Positions 55,332 through 64,000 are shown, numbered from the stretch's first letter. The stretch: 64,000 nt of DNA from Paraburkholderia nodosa DSM 21604 (GCF_000519185.1 NZ_JAFA01000002.1:186001-250000); one strand, 5' to 3'. Program-made: numbers and translations. The notes: a model not told the origin generated them from the sequence alone.

Positions 55332-55382
55332 GCACGAACCGGTTTGCACGAATTTTCTTGATTTTGCACGAAACTGCACGAT
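55332..55382. promoter_or_regulatory. Four GCACGAA direct repeats in the DeoR/Nudix promoter region
   Basis: GCACGAA occurs at 55332, 55346 and 55366, and GCACGAT at 55376. The last three start 20 and 10 bp apart, so they face the same side of the helix. The second and third extend to TTTGCACGAA. They fill most of the region between the two divergent starts and are the likely DeoR operator. Confidence 0.65.
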
Positions 55383-55417
55383 ACCATGAATGGCGAACGC
55401 TGACCAAGGGGAACGAG

Positions 55418-56005
55418 ATGACTGCAACGAAAGACCGCGTGCGAATGATCGAAACCACCGTGCTGTCCGACGACTGGTATGTGCTCCGCAAGGTGACCTT
55501 CGACTTCCTGCGCAGCAATGGCGCATGGCAGCGCCAGAGCCGCGAAACCTACGATCGCGGCAACGGCGCGACCATCCTGCTGCACGACCCGCGCAGCGGC
55601 AACGTCGTGCTCACGCGGCAATTTCGCATGCCGACGTTCGTCAACGGACACGACGGCATGATGATCGAGGCCCCTGGCGGCCTGCTCGACGACGCCGCGC
55701 CCGACGAGCGCATTCGCGCCGAAGTCGAGGAAGAAACGGGCTACCGCGTGCGCAACCTGCGCAAGGTGTTCGAGGCGTACATGAGCCCCGGCTCCGTGAC
55801 CGAGAAGCTGTATTTCTACCTGGGCGAATACGACCCCGCCGAGCGGCCCGGCGCGGGCGGCGGAGTCGAGGAGGAAGGCGAGGATCTGGAAGTGGCCGAA
55901 GTGCCGCTTGGCGAGGCGCTAAGGATGATCGAGCGCGGCGAGATCGTGGACGGCAAGACGATCATGCTGTTACAGCACGCGGCGTTGCGCGGTCTCGCGC
56001 GCTAA
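55418..56005 (+). CDS. Nudix hydrolase, NudK/GDP-mannose pyrophosphatase-like
   Basis: The 195-residue protein resembles NudK-type nucleoside-diphosphosugar pyrophosphatases: an N-terminal region with LSDDWYVLRKVTFDFLRSNG, then ETYDRGNGATILLHD and LTRQFRMPTF. The Nudix helix is APGGLLDDAAPDERIRAEVEEETGY; the metal-binding glutamates of the REUxEE part are kept, while the Arg of that motif is Ala. The same region is also divergent from the consensus in E. coli NudK. It probably hydrolyses a nucleotide sugar. GGGGAACGAG precedes the ATG. It is likely controlled by the divergent DeoR regulator. Confidence 0.88.
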   Translation: MTATKDRVRMIETTVLSDDWYVLRKVTFDFLRSNGAWQRQSRETYDRGNGATILLHDPRSGNVVLTRQFRMPTFVNGHDGMMIEAPGGLLDDAAPDERIRAEVEEETGYRVRNLRKVFEAYMSPGSVTEKLYFYLGEYDPAERPGAGGGVEEEGEDLEVAEVPLGEALRMIERGEIVDGKTIMLLQHAALRGLAR

Positions 56006-56039
56006 CATACACGCTTCGCCCGTTTTCTACCGACCACCC

Positions 56040-56336
56040 ATGTACATCGTTTCGCTGTTCTATACCGCTTCGCTCGAACGCATCGACGACGCCCTGCCCG
56101 CGCATCGCGCGTACCTCGACGCACAGTTCGAAGCCGGCAATTTCATCGCCGCCGGCCCGAAAATGCCGCGCGACGGCGGCGTGATCATCGCCTCGCATAT
56201 GCCGCGCGAGCGGCTCGATGCGCTGCTCGCCGCCGATCCCTTCGCTCAGCAGGGGGTCGCCACCTTCGAAGTGACGGAATTCAAGGCCACGCGCCTCGCG
56301 CCCGGCCTCAATCTGCCGCGGCCCGAAACGCCGTGA
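56040..56336 (+). CDS. YciI family protein
   Basis: The 98-residue protein is a stand-alone YciI domain: MYIVSLFYTASLERIDDALPAHRAYLD, then FIAAGPKMPRDGGVIIA and the late DPFAQQGVATFEVTEF. The His (AHRAYLD) and Asp (DPF) positions often discussed as a possible catalytic pair are present. The family adopts a ferredoxin-like fold and its role is mostly unknown. It follows the Nudix gene by 34 bp and may be cotranscribed. Confidence 0.88.
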   Translation: MYIVSLFYTASLERIDDALPAHRAYLDAQFEAGNFIAAGPKMPRDGGVIIASHMPRERLDALLAADPFAQQGVATFEVTEFKATRLAPGLNLPRPETP

Positions 56337-56363
56337 GTGTGGCCGCTGCGGGCCAGCGCCGGT

Positions 56364-57167
56364 TCAGTTCGGCGAGCCCGCAACCGGCACCACCATGCCC
56401 GACCACACGATCTCCAGCTCCACCGCAATGGATCGCGCGAGCCCGTCGAGCCCCGGAAACAGCGACGCATTCGTGATGTTCATGCGGTAGAGCCACTTCA
56501 TCGCGTCCATGCGGATGCGCTCGGGCAGCACGATCTTGTGCAGCAGTTCCTCGTGGCTCTCGTAGCCTTCCAGAATGGCCTGCAACGGCTTGTCGATCAC
56601 GCCCGGCACGACGAACGTGCCCGACTGGGCGACGAGCCGGTCGTCCATCTCCGTGGGTTCGCCCGACCAGAGAATTTCGTTCGTGTTGCTAAAGAAGTAG
56701 CGCTCGAAGTTGTCGTGCGCGCGCGGGTCGATCACGTCGCGCGTGAGCGTGGGATTGGCCTTGGGCAGCGCGCGGCTGTTCCAGAGCGCAGGCGTGTTCA
56801 GCGCGTAGACGGCCGCGTCGCCGGTTGCGCGTTCGAGCGCGAAAAAGGCCGCGACGAACGGGCTCTTGGTGAAATCGAGCAGCCGCGTGGGCGCGCCGTG
56901 GTGCTGCATGAGCGCGAGACAGCGCAGGTCGTCCTTGAGCAGGTCCGGATGCGCGAGAAAATTGTGCGCCTTGCGGCGAAACACGCGAATGGCGCGCTCC
57001 TCGCGCTGGCGCCATTGCAGCCGGTCGCCCACGTAGTCGCGCATGTAGCGCGTGAGCGAGCTTTCCAGGTGCCACTGCGCGTTCAGCTGGCCGCGAAACG
57101 CCCAGCCGTCGAGCTGCGTCGTCAGCGACATGAACTGCTGCCAGTCTGTGAGTACCGTGGTTTGCAT
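56364..57167 (-). CDS. FRG domain protein
   Basis: The 267-residue protein carries an FRG domain: WAFRGQ near residue 22 gives the name-giving residues, followed by LTRYMRDYVGD and the conserved LALMQHHGAPTRLLDFTKSPFVAAFFALE region. The C-terminal half (about 150-260) is unassigned. FRG domains occur in bacterial and phage proteins and are found in some defence islands, but their biochemical action is uncertain. No recognised defence gene is adjacent. It converges on the YciI gene. Confidence 0.85.
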   Translation of the reverse strand: MQTTVLTDWQQFMSLTTQLDGWAFRGQLNAQWHLESSLTRYMRDYVGDRLQWRQREERAIRVFRRKAHNFLAHPDLLKDDLRCLALMQHHGAPTRLLDFTKSPFVAAFFALERATGDAAVYALNTPALWNSRALPKANPTLTRDVIDPRAHDNFERYFFSNTNEILWSGEPTEMDDRLVAQSGTFVVPGVIDKPLQAILEGYESHEELLHKIVLPERIRMDAMKWLYRMNITNASLFPGLDGLARSIAVELEIVWSGMVVPVAGSPN

Positions 57168-57289
57168 CGTGGTTCCGGTAGCGTTTGTTTCTGCGTTGCG
57201 CAGGGTCGTGTGAAGCGCGCCCTGCTGGACACGCTAGCACATCGACAATGACAACATCACGAAGGTTTCGCCGCGCACTGCATGCGAAC

Positions 57290-57793
57290 TCAGGCGAATG
57301 CGCGCAGCATGGCGACCTGCTCGCGCCAGCGCGAGAGCACCTGCGCGGGCTCGTAGAGCCGGAACGTCACGCCGCTCAGCACCTCGGCATACTTCGCCCG
57401 ATGCTCGGTGACGGATTCGATTTCCACGCGAAATACGCTCAATGCGAGTGCCGTTTGGCGCTGCGCCACGGCGTGCGAGCGTGCGCGAATCTCCAGCAGC
57501 GCGCCGTCATGCACGAGCGAGAGCGTGAGGCGGCCGTCGCGTATGAGGTTGGCGGTGGTACTGGACTGCGGCCAGACCGCGATGAGCAGCGTGGTCGCGT
57601 TCACGGCCAGGATCTCGCCCGCGCTCAGTTGCGCGCCGTGCGGCCAGCCGTCCTCGCTGACGGTCGAAAGGCGAACCGCATCGGCGAGGCGCGCTTCGAG
57701 GTGCTCGCCGTCGAATTCGCGCACGAGCGCGGCAGGCAATTGCGTGGGCGATGCGGGCTGCATCGCCTGCGGGGCCGGTTCGTTGTGCTGCAT
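57290..57793 (-). CDS. FMN-binding split-barrel (pyridoxamine 5'-phosphate oxidase-like) protein
   Basis: The 167-residue protein resembles pyridoxamine 5'-phosphate oxidase-like flavin-binding proteins. The core reads VRLSTVSEDGWPHGAQLSAGEILAVN, then LLIAVWPQSSTTANLIRDGRLTLSLVHDG, which would hold the flavin or deazaflavin phosphate. A Pro/Ala-rich leader precedes it. It is too short and divergent to be PdxH itself. The ATG follows AAGGAACG. Upstream by 38 bp is the small palindrome TCCAAATTGGA (57831-57841), a possible operator. Confidence 0.75.
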   Translation of the reverse strand: MQHNEPAPQAMQPASPTQLPAALVREFDGEHLEARLADAVRLSTVSEDGWPHGAQLSAGEILAVNATTLLIAVWPQSSTTANLIRDGRLTLSLVHDGALLEIRARSHAVAQRQTALALSVFRVEIESVTEHRAKYAEVLSGVTFRLYEPAQVLSRWREQVAMLRAFA

Positions 57794-57888
57794 GGGGCGT
57801 TCCTTGCGGGTGTTGCGTGCGTCGGGTCGTTCCAAATTGGACCGTAGCGCCGCGCCGAAGTCAAATCGCCCCGCCTTTCATCGACCGT

Positions 57889-58740
57889 TCAGCCCTTGGT
57901 CGCGCCGAACGTGAGCCCCGCCACGAAGTGCTTCTGCATCGCGAAGAACATCATCACCGAAGGCAGCGCAGCCAGGACCGAGCCTGCGGAAACGAGGTTC
58001 CATGCCGTGGTCCACTGCCCCTTGAGGGCCGCAACGCCCACGGTGATCGGCGCGGCGTCGTCGCCCTGGGTCAGGCACAACGCCCAGAAGTAGTCGTTCC
58101 AGACGAACGTGAATACGAGAATGGCGAGCGCGGCGAGTGCCGGGCGAATGAGCGGCAGCACGATGCGCACGAACACGGTCCATTCGTTCGCGCCCTCGAT
58201 GCGCGCGGCCTCCACGAGTTCGAACGGCAGCTGCTTGATGAAATTGCGCAGGAAAAGCGCGCAAAAGCCGGTCTGAAACGAAAGGTGGAACAGGATCAGG
58301 CCGCCAACGGTGTTGTAGAGCCCGAGCTTGAGCGTGAGATCGCGCACCGGAATCATCAGCACCTGGATCGGCACGAAGTTGCCCGCAACGAAAGTCGCGA
58401 ACAACGCCGAATTGCCCGGAAAGCGGTAGATGGCCAGCGCATAGCCCGCCAGCGCCGCGAGCGCGATCGCCCCGGCCACGGCGGGCAGCGTGATCTGCAC
58501 GCTGTTCCAGAAGTAATGGAGCATCGGCGAGGTCGTGAGCGCGTCGCGATAGTTCTCGATCATCGCGAAGTGCTTTGGCCAGCCCCAGTAGTTGCCTTCG
58601 CTCAGTTCCTCGGTGGAGCGCACCGAAGTGACCAGCACGGCAATGAGCGGCAGCAGCCAGATAACGAGCGCCACGGGCAGCGAGAGCTTGTACAGGCGGC
58701 GCGACGCGGGCTTCCATTTGTCGACCGGAATCGGAAACAT
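57889..58740 (-). CDS. Galactoside-type ABC transporter permease 2 (MalG/LacG-like)
   Basis: The 283-residue inner-membrane permease is of the carbohydrate-uptake CUT1 class. It has about six helices, the first ALVIWLLPLIAVLVTSVRS. The EAA loop reads EAARIEGANEWTVFVRIVLPLIRP. It pairs with the permease encoded 20 bp upstream. It is the last gene of the leftward GH42 operon. Confidence 0.92.
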   Translation of the reverse strand: MFPIPVDKWKPASRRLYKLSLPVALVIWLLPLIAVLVTSVRSTEELSEGNYWGWPKHFAMIENYRDALTTSPMLHYFWNSVQITLPAVAGAIALAALAGYALAIYRFPGNSALFATFVAGNFVPIQVLMIPVRDLTLKLGLYNTVGGLILFHLSFQTGFCALFLRNFIKQLPFELVEAARIEGANEWTVFVRIVLPLIRPALAALAILVFTFVWNDYFWALCLTQGDDAAPITVGVAALKGQWTTAWNLVSAGSVLAALPSVMMFFAMQKHFVAGLTFGATKG

Positions 58741-58760
58741 GTGGGCTCCTCGTAGCGGAT

Positions 58761-59735
58761 TCAGTGCTCGCTGCGCAGCAGGCGGCGCAGGTGATAGACG
58801 ATGTAGAGCAGCATGATCGCGAACAGCACGACGGCAATCGCGGCCGAATAACCGAGCCGGTAGTATTTGATCGCCTGGTCGTACATGTAATACGCGAGCA
58901 CGGTCGAGCTTTCGAACGGGCCGCCGCCCGTCATCACGGAGATGAGGTCGAAGCTGCGCAGCGCGCCAATGACCGTGACCACCACGGCCATGAACGTGAC
59001 GGGCCGCAGTTGCGGCAGGATCACGTGCCAGAGCATGGTCCAGCCCTTCGCGCCTTCCATGCGCGCGGCCTCGATCTGCTCGCTGTTGAGCGTGGTGAGG
59101 CCCGTGAGATAGAGGATCATGCAGTACGCCGTTTGCGGCCAGAGCGCCGCGAAGATGATGCCGGGCGTGGCGTAGTTCGGGTCGCCGAGCACGGGAATGC
59201 CGCGGCCCAGCATGAGCGCGAGCAGGCCGAACGTGGGGTCGTAGAACCACGAGTAGATGAGGCCCACCACCACGCCCGAAAGCACGAATGGCGCGAAGAA
59301 CAGCGACTTGACGATGCGGATGCCGCCCACGGCCTGGTTGAGGTACAGCGCGATCGCGAGGCCCATGGGCGGCGCGAGCAGGAACAGCACCAGCCAGATC
59401 ACGTTGTTCTTGAGCGCCGTGTAGAACGTGGGCGAGTGGAACAGTTCGATGTAGTTCGCGAGACCCACGAAGCTCGCTTCGGTCATGCCGTCCCAGTTGT
59501 AGAGCGAGAGACGCAGCGTGGAGAGAATCGGCCAGATCACGTAGACCGCGAACATGATCACCGCGGGCGCGAGAAAGAGACACGCGGCACGGCGCTGGCG
59601 CCGTGCGGTGGGCGACGCGCGTCGGCGCGGCTGAATGCCCCGCCCGCTTGCGTGCGGCATGCCGCCGTTCTCGCCACCCGTCGGCGCAGCGCCGTCCACG
59701 CGATGCGCAACGGTATGACTCACTGCCTGTCTCAC
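58761..59735 (-). CDS. Galactoside-type ABC transporter permease 1 (MalF/LacF-like)
   Basis: The 324-residue CUT1 permease has an unusually long, Arg-rich and disordered N-terminus of about 50 residues before the first helix (ACLFLAPAVIMFAVYVIWPIL). The EAA loop reads EAARMEGAKGWTMLWHVILPQLRP. The GTG start is supported by AGGGAGG 8 bases upstream; an internal ATG reading MPHASGRG is an alternative and would shorten the disordered leader. A strong hairpin separates it from the binding-protein gene. Confidence 0.9.
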   Translation of the reverse strand: MRQAVSHTVAHRVDGAAPTGGENGGMPHASGRGIQPRRRASPTARRQRRAACLFLAPAVIMFAVYVIWPILSTLRLSLYNWDGMTEASFVGLANYIELFHSPTFYTALKNNVIWLVLFLLAPPMGLAIALYLNQAVGGIRIVKSLFFAPFVLSGVVVGLIYSWFYDPTFGLLALMLGRGIPVLGDPNYATPGIIFAALWPQTAYCMILYLTGLTTLNSEQIEAARMEGAKGWTMLWHVILPQLRPVTFMAVVVTVIGALRSFDLISVMTGGGPFESSTVLAYYMYDQAIKYYRLGYSAAIAVVLFAIMLLYIVYHLRRLLRSEH

Positions 59736-59763
59736 GGCAAAAACCTCCCTTTTCAGGCTCCGT

Positions 59764-59801
59764 GGCGGGCGGCAGCGTAACAGCAGAACGCACCGCCCGC
59801 C
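59764..59801. other. Strong intercistronic hairpin between binding protein and permease genes
   Basis: GGCGGGCGG and CCGCCCGCC form a perfect 9-bp outer stem, and inside it GCGT pairs with ACGC. It starts 15 nt after the binding-protein stop. No T-run follows. It probably shields the binding-protein mRNA from 3' exonucleases and lowers permease expression. Confidence 0.65.
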
Positions 59802-59816
59802 CTCACTTCAAACGGC

Positions 59817-61079
59817 TTACTTCTTGTAGATCCGCTGACGCGTCTGCTCCAGCTGCGCGAGAATCGAGTCGAGCTTGGTCGGATCGGACACGAACTGCTG
59901 CATGCCCTTCATGCCTTCGTCGGCCATTTCCTTCGTCATGTCGCGGTCATAGAACTGCGCAATGCCGCCCTTCGTGTTCGAGAGGATCTGGAAGCCGATC
60001 TTCGAAATCGGGTCGTCAGGCTCCGGCGACTTGCTGTTGGCCGAAAGCGAACCCAGCCCCTTGGCAAGTTGCTCGCCAATTTCGGGCGTCTCCGCAAACG
60101 CGAGGAACGCGTGCGCATCGGCCTTGTTCTTCGCCTTCCCCGGAATATGCAGCGATTCGACCGGACCGTCTTCGGCGGTCGGCACGTTCGGGTCGATGAT
60201 CGGGAACTGGAAGTAACCCATCTGCTGCTTGACCGTCGGGCTGAAGCCGCCGGTTATGAAGGTGCCCATCAGCATCATCGCGGCCTTGCCCTGGAACAGG
60301 AACGGCTGCGCCGCATCGAGATCGTACGAGAGCGAATTGGGAATGAAGTCGCCGTCGTCAAGCAGTTGCTTCCACGTCACGTAGACCTTCTTCACGCGCG
60401 GGTCGGTGTACGGCACTTCACCCGCCATCAGCTTCTGGTGGAACGCGTTGCCGTTCAGGCGCAGGTCCAGATAGTCGAACCAGCCCGCCAGCGTCCACGC
60501 GTCGCGCCCGGCCACGGCAATCGGCGCGATGCCCGCGGCCTTCAGCTTCTTGCAGGCATCGAGGAATTCATTCCACGTTTTCGGCTCGCTCTTGATGCCT
60601 ACCTTGTCGAACAGGTCCTTGCGATAGAACATGCCCCACGAGTAATACACCGTGGGCGCGGCGTACTGCTTGCCCTGGTACGACGAAGCCTCCTTCGTCG
60701 AGGCGTACATGCTGTCCCAGTTGTTCTTCTTCCAGTCGTCCGAAAGGTCCGCGAACAGGCCGCGCTTCGCGTAGTAGGCCATGCGCTCGCCGTCGTGCCA
60801 GTTCACGATGTCGGGCGGCGCGGTCGTGAGCCAGTTCGGCAACTGGACCTTGTAGGCTTCCTCGTCGACGAACGACACCTTCACGTCGGTGCCGGGGTGC
60901 GTCTTCTTGAACTCGTCGATCACCTGTTCCCACACGGCGCGCTGGCTTGCGCCCTTGTAGGCAATGTTCATTTCGAGCGTGCCGGCCTGCTCCGCGCTCG
61001 CGAACGCGCCTGCAAGCGCGCCCGCCGCCAGCGTCGCAGCAACGAGCAGGGTGCGTGGTCTAAAGGTCTTGCCGATCAT
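59817..61079 (-). CDS. Galactoside-type ABC transporter substrate-binding protein
   Basis: The 420-residue precursor has a signal peptide with cleavage near AFASA (about residue 28) and a family-1 sugar-binding fold: WEQVIDEFKKTHPGTDVKV, PPDIVNWHDGERMAYYAKRGLFADLSD, YYSWGMFYRKDLFDKVGI and FLFQGKAAMMLMGTF are standard segments. AAGGAGA precedes the ATG. Lying directly after a GH42 galactosidase gene, it probably binds a beta-galactoside or galacto-oligosaccharide. Confidence 0.92.
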   Translation of the reverse strand: MIGKTFRPRTLLVAATLAAGALAGAFASAEQAGTLEMNIAYKGASQRAVWEQVIDEFKKTHPGTDVKVSFVDEEAYKVQLPNWLTTAPPDIVNWHDGERMAYYAKRGLFADLSDDWKKNNWDSMYASTKEASSYQGKQYAAPTVYYSWGMFYRKDLFDKVGIKSEPKTWNEFLDACKKLKAAGIAPIAVAGRDAWTLAGWFDYLDLRLNGNAFHQKLMAGEVPYTDPRVKKVYVTWKQLLDDGDFIPNSLSYDLDAAQPFLFQGKAAMMLMGTFITGGFSPTVKQQMGYFQFPIIDPNVPTAEDGPVESLHIPGKAKNKADAHAFLAFAETPEIGEQLAKGLGSLSANSKSPEPDDPISKIGFQILSNTKGGIAQFYDRDMTKEMADEGMKGMQQFVSDPTKLDSILAQLEQTRQRIYKK

Positions 61080-61140
61080 GCGTGTCTCCTTGGTTATACG
61101 TCGTTGTCGGTGCTGCATCGGAAGGAACTGCGCAATGCGT

Positions 61141-63168
61141 CTATTGCGTACGGTAGGCGCTCACGCCCTGCGGTTCTATCGTACGCGAGCCGATCACGAT
61201 TGCCTCGTCGGGAATATCCGCAGAAAGCGTGTGCGTGCCCGGCCCATAGTTGAACACCCAGGTGAAGCCGCCGCGCCGGCTCACGCGGATGGCGTCGCCA
61301 AGCGGCTGCGGCGCGAGCCCCGCTTCGCGCGCCACGCGCGCGAAGAGCGCCTGCGTGCTCGCCTCGTCGAACAGGCTCGCGAGGTAGTGGACGGCGCCGC
61401 TCTTCACGTAAGCGGGATGGCCGTCGCTGAACGTCGCGCGCACTTCCGGCACGGCCCATTCGTTTTCGCCGGTGTTGGCACCGAGTTCGATCAGATCGCG
61501 CCAGTGGCGCGCGTGGCCTTCGTGCGCACCGTCCAGGTCGAAGCGCACCGGCTCGCTGATGTTGGGCCGCAGCGACTCCACGCGCCACACGCGCAGCGGC
61601 AGCAGCGCCGCGAGCGGCCCAGGCGGCAGGTTGGCGGGAATCTGCAGATCGACGGTTTTCGAACCCGTGCGCGGCCCGATCACCACTTGCGCGCCCGAAC
61701 TGGCGAGGCGCTGCGCGAAGTCGTCGGGCACGACGGGCAGCGGCGGCACGACCACGAGCCGGTAACCGTCGAGCGGCGCGTGCACCGAAACGATATCCAC
61801 GTCGAAGCCGAGCGCGCGCAGCGCCGAGTAGTACTCCACAGCGAAGCGCGGATAGTGGAAATCCGCGCCCTGCGGATGAATCTCGAAGAGCCACTTCGCC
61901 TCGTAATCGAGCACGAGCGCAACGGGCGTCTTCACGTCGAAGTCGCGGCCGCCCTTCGCCGCCGCGAGCACGGCCTCGATTTCCTCGGCCACGCGCGCCG
62001 CCTCCGCACTGCCGAGGTCGGGGCGGTTGTCGGGCGTATTCAGGCCCGCGTGCATCTGCTCCTGCGCGAACGGCGCCTGGCGCCAGCGGAAATACGACAC
62101 GCAGCCTGCGCCGTGCGCGAACGCCTCCCAGCTCCACAGGCGCACCATGCCGGGCAGCGGCGCGGGGTTCCAGTGGGCCCAGTTCACGGGGCCGGGCTGC
62201 TGCTCCATGACCCAGAACGGCAGCTTCGACATGCCGCGATACACGTCGTGATTGAACGAGGCGAAGTCCGGGTGGCCGGTGCGCAGATAGCGCGCCTTCA
62301 CGTCGGGCGCGTACCACTGCTGATCGAGCGCGCCGAGCGGATAGCTGTCCCACGTCGCGACGTCGAGATCGGCGGCGACCTTGTAGTGATCGAACTCCAT
62401 GAAGAGTTGCATGAAGTTGTGCGCGATGGGCCGCCCCGGCGAATGCGCGCGCAGGATATCGACCTGCATGCGGTTGTAGCGCTGCACTTCGTCGGAGGCG
62501 AAGCGCTGGTAGTCGAGCCGGTGCGACGGATGCGCCTCGGTCACGGTGCCGACGGGCGCCTCGATCTCGTCGAAGCTGCGGTACTCCATGCTCCAGAACA
62601 CGGTGCCCCAGGCGGTGTTGAGCGCGTCGATACTGCCGTAGCGCGCCTTGAGCCATTCGCGAAACCGCTGCACCGCCGCCGGCGAGTAGCTGACCACCGT
62701 TTGATGGCAGCCGTACTCGTTATCAGTCTGCCAGTACGCGACCGCGGGATGCTGGCCATAACGCGCGGCGACCGCCTCGCAAATGCGCCGCGAAGCTTCG
62801 AAATACGCCGGCGACGAAAAGTCGTAGTGCCGCCGCGAGCCGAACCCGCGCACGCGGCCATCGGCACCCACGGGCAGGATGTCCGGATGCTGGTCGATCA
62901 GCCACTTGGGCGGCGTGGCCGTGGGCGTGCACATCACCACTTGCAGGCCGGCGGCGCCGAGCGTGTCGATCGCGCGATCGAGCCAGCCCCAGTCGAATTC
63001 GCCGGGCGTGGGCTCGATGCGGCTCCACGCGAACTCGGCGATACGCACCTGCGCGATGCCCAGCGCCTTCATGCGCGCGGCGTCGTCTTTCCACATGGCC
63101 TCCGGCCAGTGCTCCGGGTAATAGCAGACTCCAAGACGCATCCCTGTGTCCTCGTTCGTTGTTGTCAT
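61141..63168 (-). CDS. GH42 beta-galactosidase
   Basis: The 675-residue enzyme has the GH42 three-domain layout: a TIM barrel (about 10-390), a trimerisation domain (about 395-600) and a small beta-sandwich tail. Acid/base E151 is in QTDNEYG and the nucleophile E322 is in [13 protein letters not shown]. The opening [15 protein letters not shown] is typical. No signal peptide is present, so it acts on imported galactosides in the cytosol. Its ATG overlaps the ATPase stop (ATGA). Confidence 0.95.
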   Translation of the reverse strand: MTTTNEDTGMRLGVCYYPEHWPEAMWKDDAARMKALGIAQVRIAEFAWSRIEPTPGEFDWGWLDRAIDTLGAAGLQVVMCTPTATPPKWLIDQHPDILPVGADGRVRGFGSRRHYDFSSPAYFEASRRICEAVAARYGQHPAVAYWQTDNEYGCHQTVVSYSPAAVQRFREWLKARYGSIDALNTAWGTVFWSMEYRSFDEIEAPVGTVTEAHPSHRLDYQRFASDEVQRYNRMQVDILRAHSPGRPIAHNFMQLFMEFDHYKVAADLDVATWDSYPLGALDQQWYAPDVKARYLRTGHPDFASFNHDVYRGMSKLPFWVMEQQPGPVNWAHWNPAPLPGMVRLWSWEAFAHGAGCVSYFRWRQAPFAQEQMHAGLNTPDNRPDLGSAEAARVAEEIEAVLAAAKGGRDFDVKTPVALVLDYEAKWLFEIHPQGADFHYPRFAVEYYSALRALGFDVDIVSVHAPLDGYRLVVVPPLPVVPDDFAQRLASSGAQVVIGPRTGSKTVDLQIPANLPPGPLAALLPLRVWRVESLRPNISEPVRFDLDGAHEGHARHWRDLIELGANTGENEWAVPEVRATFSDGHPAYVKSGAVHYLASLFDEASTQALFARVAREAGLAPQPLGDAIRVSRRGGFTWVFNYGPGTHTLSADIPDEAIVIGSRTIEPQGVSAYRTQ

Positions 63169-64000
63169 GCGGGTTGCTCGGCGGTGGCGAGCGGCGCAAC
63201 GGCGAAGCCGTCTTCCGCGAACAGATGGCAGGCGCTCGGGCTCGCACGGAACTGGGCGGTGTCGCCGCTATGGAGCCGGGCATCGCCTGGCGCCTTGGCG
63301 ACGAGCACTGCCCCACCCGGCTGATCGAGATGCAGATAGCTGTGCTCGCCAAGTTCCTCGACCAGCGTAATGGCACGCGAAATCGTCAAGGCATCCTGAG
63401 CATCGCGCGAGGTGGGCGAGGCAACGCCCTCCACCACCAGTTCGAGATGCTCGGGACGCACGCCGAACGTGACCGGCGCACCCACGGCGAGCCGCGCGCC
63501 CTGCACCGGCAGCCGCACCGTTTCGCCGCTGTCGTCGAGCGTGACGCTCACGCCGATTGCCTCGATGGCCGCCACGCGCGCCGACAGAAAATTCATGCGG
63601 GGCGAGCCGATAAAGCCCGCCACGAAGCGGCTAGCGGGCCGGTGATAAAGCTCGAGCGGCGCACCCACCTGGGCGATGCTGCCATATCGTTCGGTATCCT
63701 GACCGCTATGCAAAAGGACGATCTTGTCGGCGAGCGTCATCGCCTCGATCTGGTCGTGCGTCACGTACACCACGCTCGCCTGCTCGAACTGTCGATGCAG
63801 ACGCGCGATCTCGATACGCGTCTGGCCGCGCAAGGTCGCATCGAGATTGGAAAGCGGCTCGTCGAACAGGAACACGCCGGGCTCGCGCACGATCGCGCGG
63901 CCAATCGCTACGCGCTGCCGCTGGCCGCCCGAAAGCGCCTTGGGGTGACGCTCGAGCAACGCCTCGAGCTGAAGAATGCGTGCGGCTTCGCGCACCTTGC
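63165..64000 (-). CDS. Carbohydrate ABC transporter ATPase (UgpC/MsmK type), 5' part cut by window edge
   Basis: The last 277 or so codons are inside the window. Visible are the signature [15 protein letters not shown], Walker [17 protein letters not shown], the H-loop [15 protein letters not shown] and the C-terminal TOBE/MalK-type regulatory region ([31 protein letters not shown]). Walker A lies beyond the edge. It energises the galactoside importer encoded downstream. The operon's regulator, if linked, lies to the right of the window. Confidence 0.93.
   Translation of the reverse strand, partial: KVREAARILQLEALLERHPKALSGGQRQRVAIGRAIVREPGVFLFDEPLSNLDATLRGQTRIEIARLHRQFEQASVVYVTHDQIEAMTLADKIVLLHSGQDTERYGSIAQVGAPLELYHRPASRFVAGFIGSPRMNFLSARVAAIEAIGVSVTLDDSGETVRLPVQGARLAVGAPVTFGVRPEHLELVVEGVASPTSRDAQDALTISRAITLVEELGEHSYLHLDQPGGAVLVAKAPGDARLHSGDTAQFRASPSACHLFAEDGFAVAPLATAEQPA

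Noticed and set aside
55332..55382. CRISPR-like repeat array
   Set aside because: Units are 7-10 bp with 3-13 bp between them, far too short for CRISPR; they fit a protein-binding operator.

Overview
The window is GC-rich, densely packed chromosomal DNA of a Burkholderiales bacterium, most probably Paraburkholderia or a close relative. The evidence is the codon use, the many chemoreceptors and c-di-GMP enzymes, the eutR-eutC-eutB order without a microcompartment, and the iaaA-gsi peptide-import operon. I see no rRNA, tRNA, insertion sequence, prophage or CRISPR array. It reads as a catabolic and sensory stretch built of small operons, each with its own local regulator.

Layout. (1) 1-1530: end of a sugar-type ABC binding-protein gene, divergent from an FCD-type GntR regulator, with TGGT/ACCA operator-like sites between them. 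(2) 1535-6084: a CBS-PAS-GGDEF-EAL protein, a small unknown protein and a chemoreceptor in one leftward operon. (3) 6295-7463: an XRE-cupin regulator with a perfect palindrome at its promoter, followed by an acetyltransferase. (4) 7477-13204: ethanolamine permease, eutB, eutC, eutR and an alpha/beta hydrolase. (5) 13373-14608: a LytM/M23 endopeptidase with a PmrA-like box upstream. (6) 15306-18777: a four-gene glycine-betaine/choline-type ABC importer. (7) 18791-21056: a TonB-dependent receptor with a Zur-like box. (8) 21248-24767: a small membrane protein, a chemoreceptor remnant, an ABM monooxygenase and the glycogen debranching enzyme GlgX. (9) 24870-34264: a leftward operon of RpiR regulator, isoaspartyl peptidase, gsiABCD-like peptide importer, P1 peptidase and M55 D-aminopeptidase. 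(10) 34516-40929: a GAF-PAS-PAS-GGDEF cyclase, a HAMP-GGDEF-EAL protein and motAB. (11) 41150-43377: a PRC-barrel protein, hydroxyquinol 1,2-dioxygenase and a small membrane protein. (12) 43408-48180: 2-hydroxyacid dehydrogenase divergent from an SDR-MFS pair, then a citrate synthase carrying an N-terminal helix-turn-helix; two copies of one palindrome flank the divergent promoters. (13) 48366-57793: chemoreceptor, a Ser/Thr-rich orphan protein, an AraC regulator divergent from an NHL-repeat Tat protein, a DeoR regulator divergent from a Nudix hydrolase over phased direct repeats, a YciI protein, an FRG-domain protein and an FMN-binding split-barrel protein. (14) 57889-64000: a leftward galactoside-type operon of ABC ATPase (cut by the window end), GH42 beta-galactosidase, binding protein and two permeases.

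Themes. Most operons have gene starts overlapping the previous stop (ATGA or GTGA), so translation is coupled. Where a transport gene is followed by genes needed in lower amount, the junction often carries a strong GC hairpin: gsiB to gsiC, the galactoside binding protein to its permease, and ethanolamine permease to eutB. The clearest undescribed-looking signals are the paired palindromes with the HTH-citrate synthase cluster, the peptide-salvage operon that adds two peptidases to iaaA-gsi, and the helically phased direct repeats between the DeoR and Nudix genes. I did not find a whole new defence or mobile system. Gene starts were chosen by eye from ribosome-binding sites, overlaps and family alignments recalled from memory; no database search was run.
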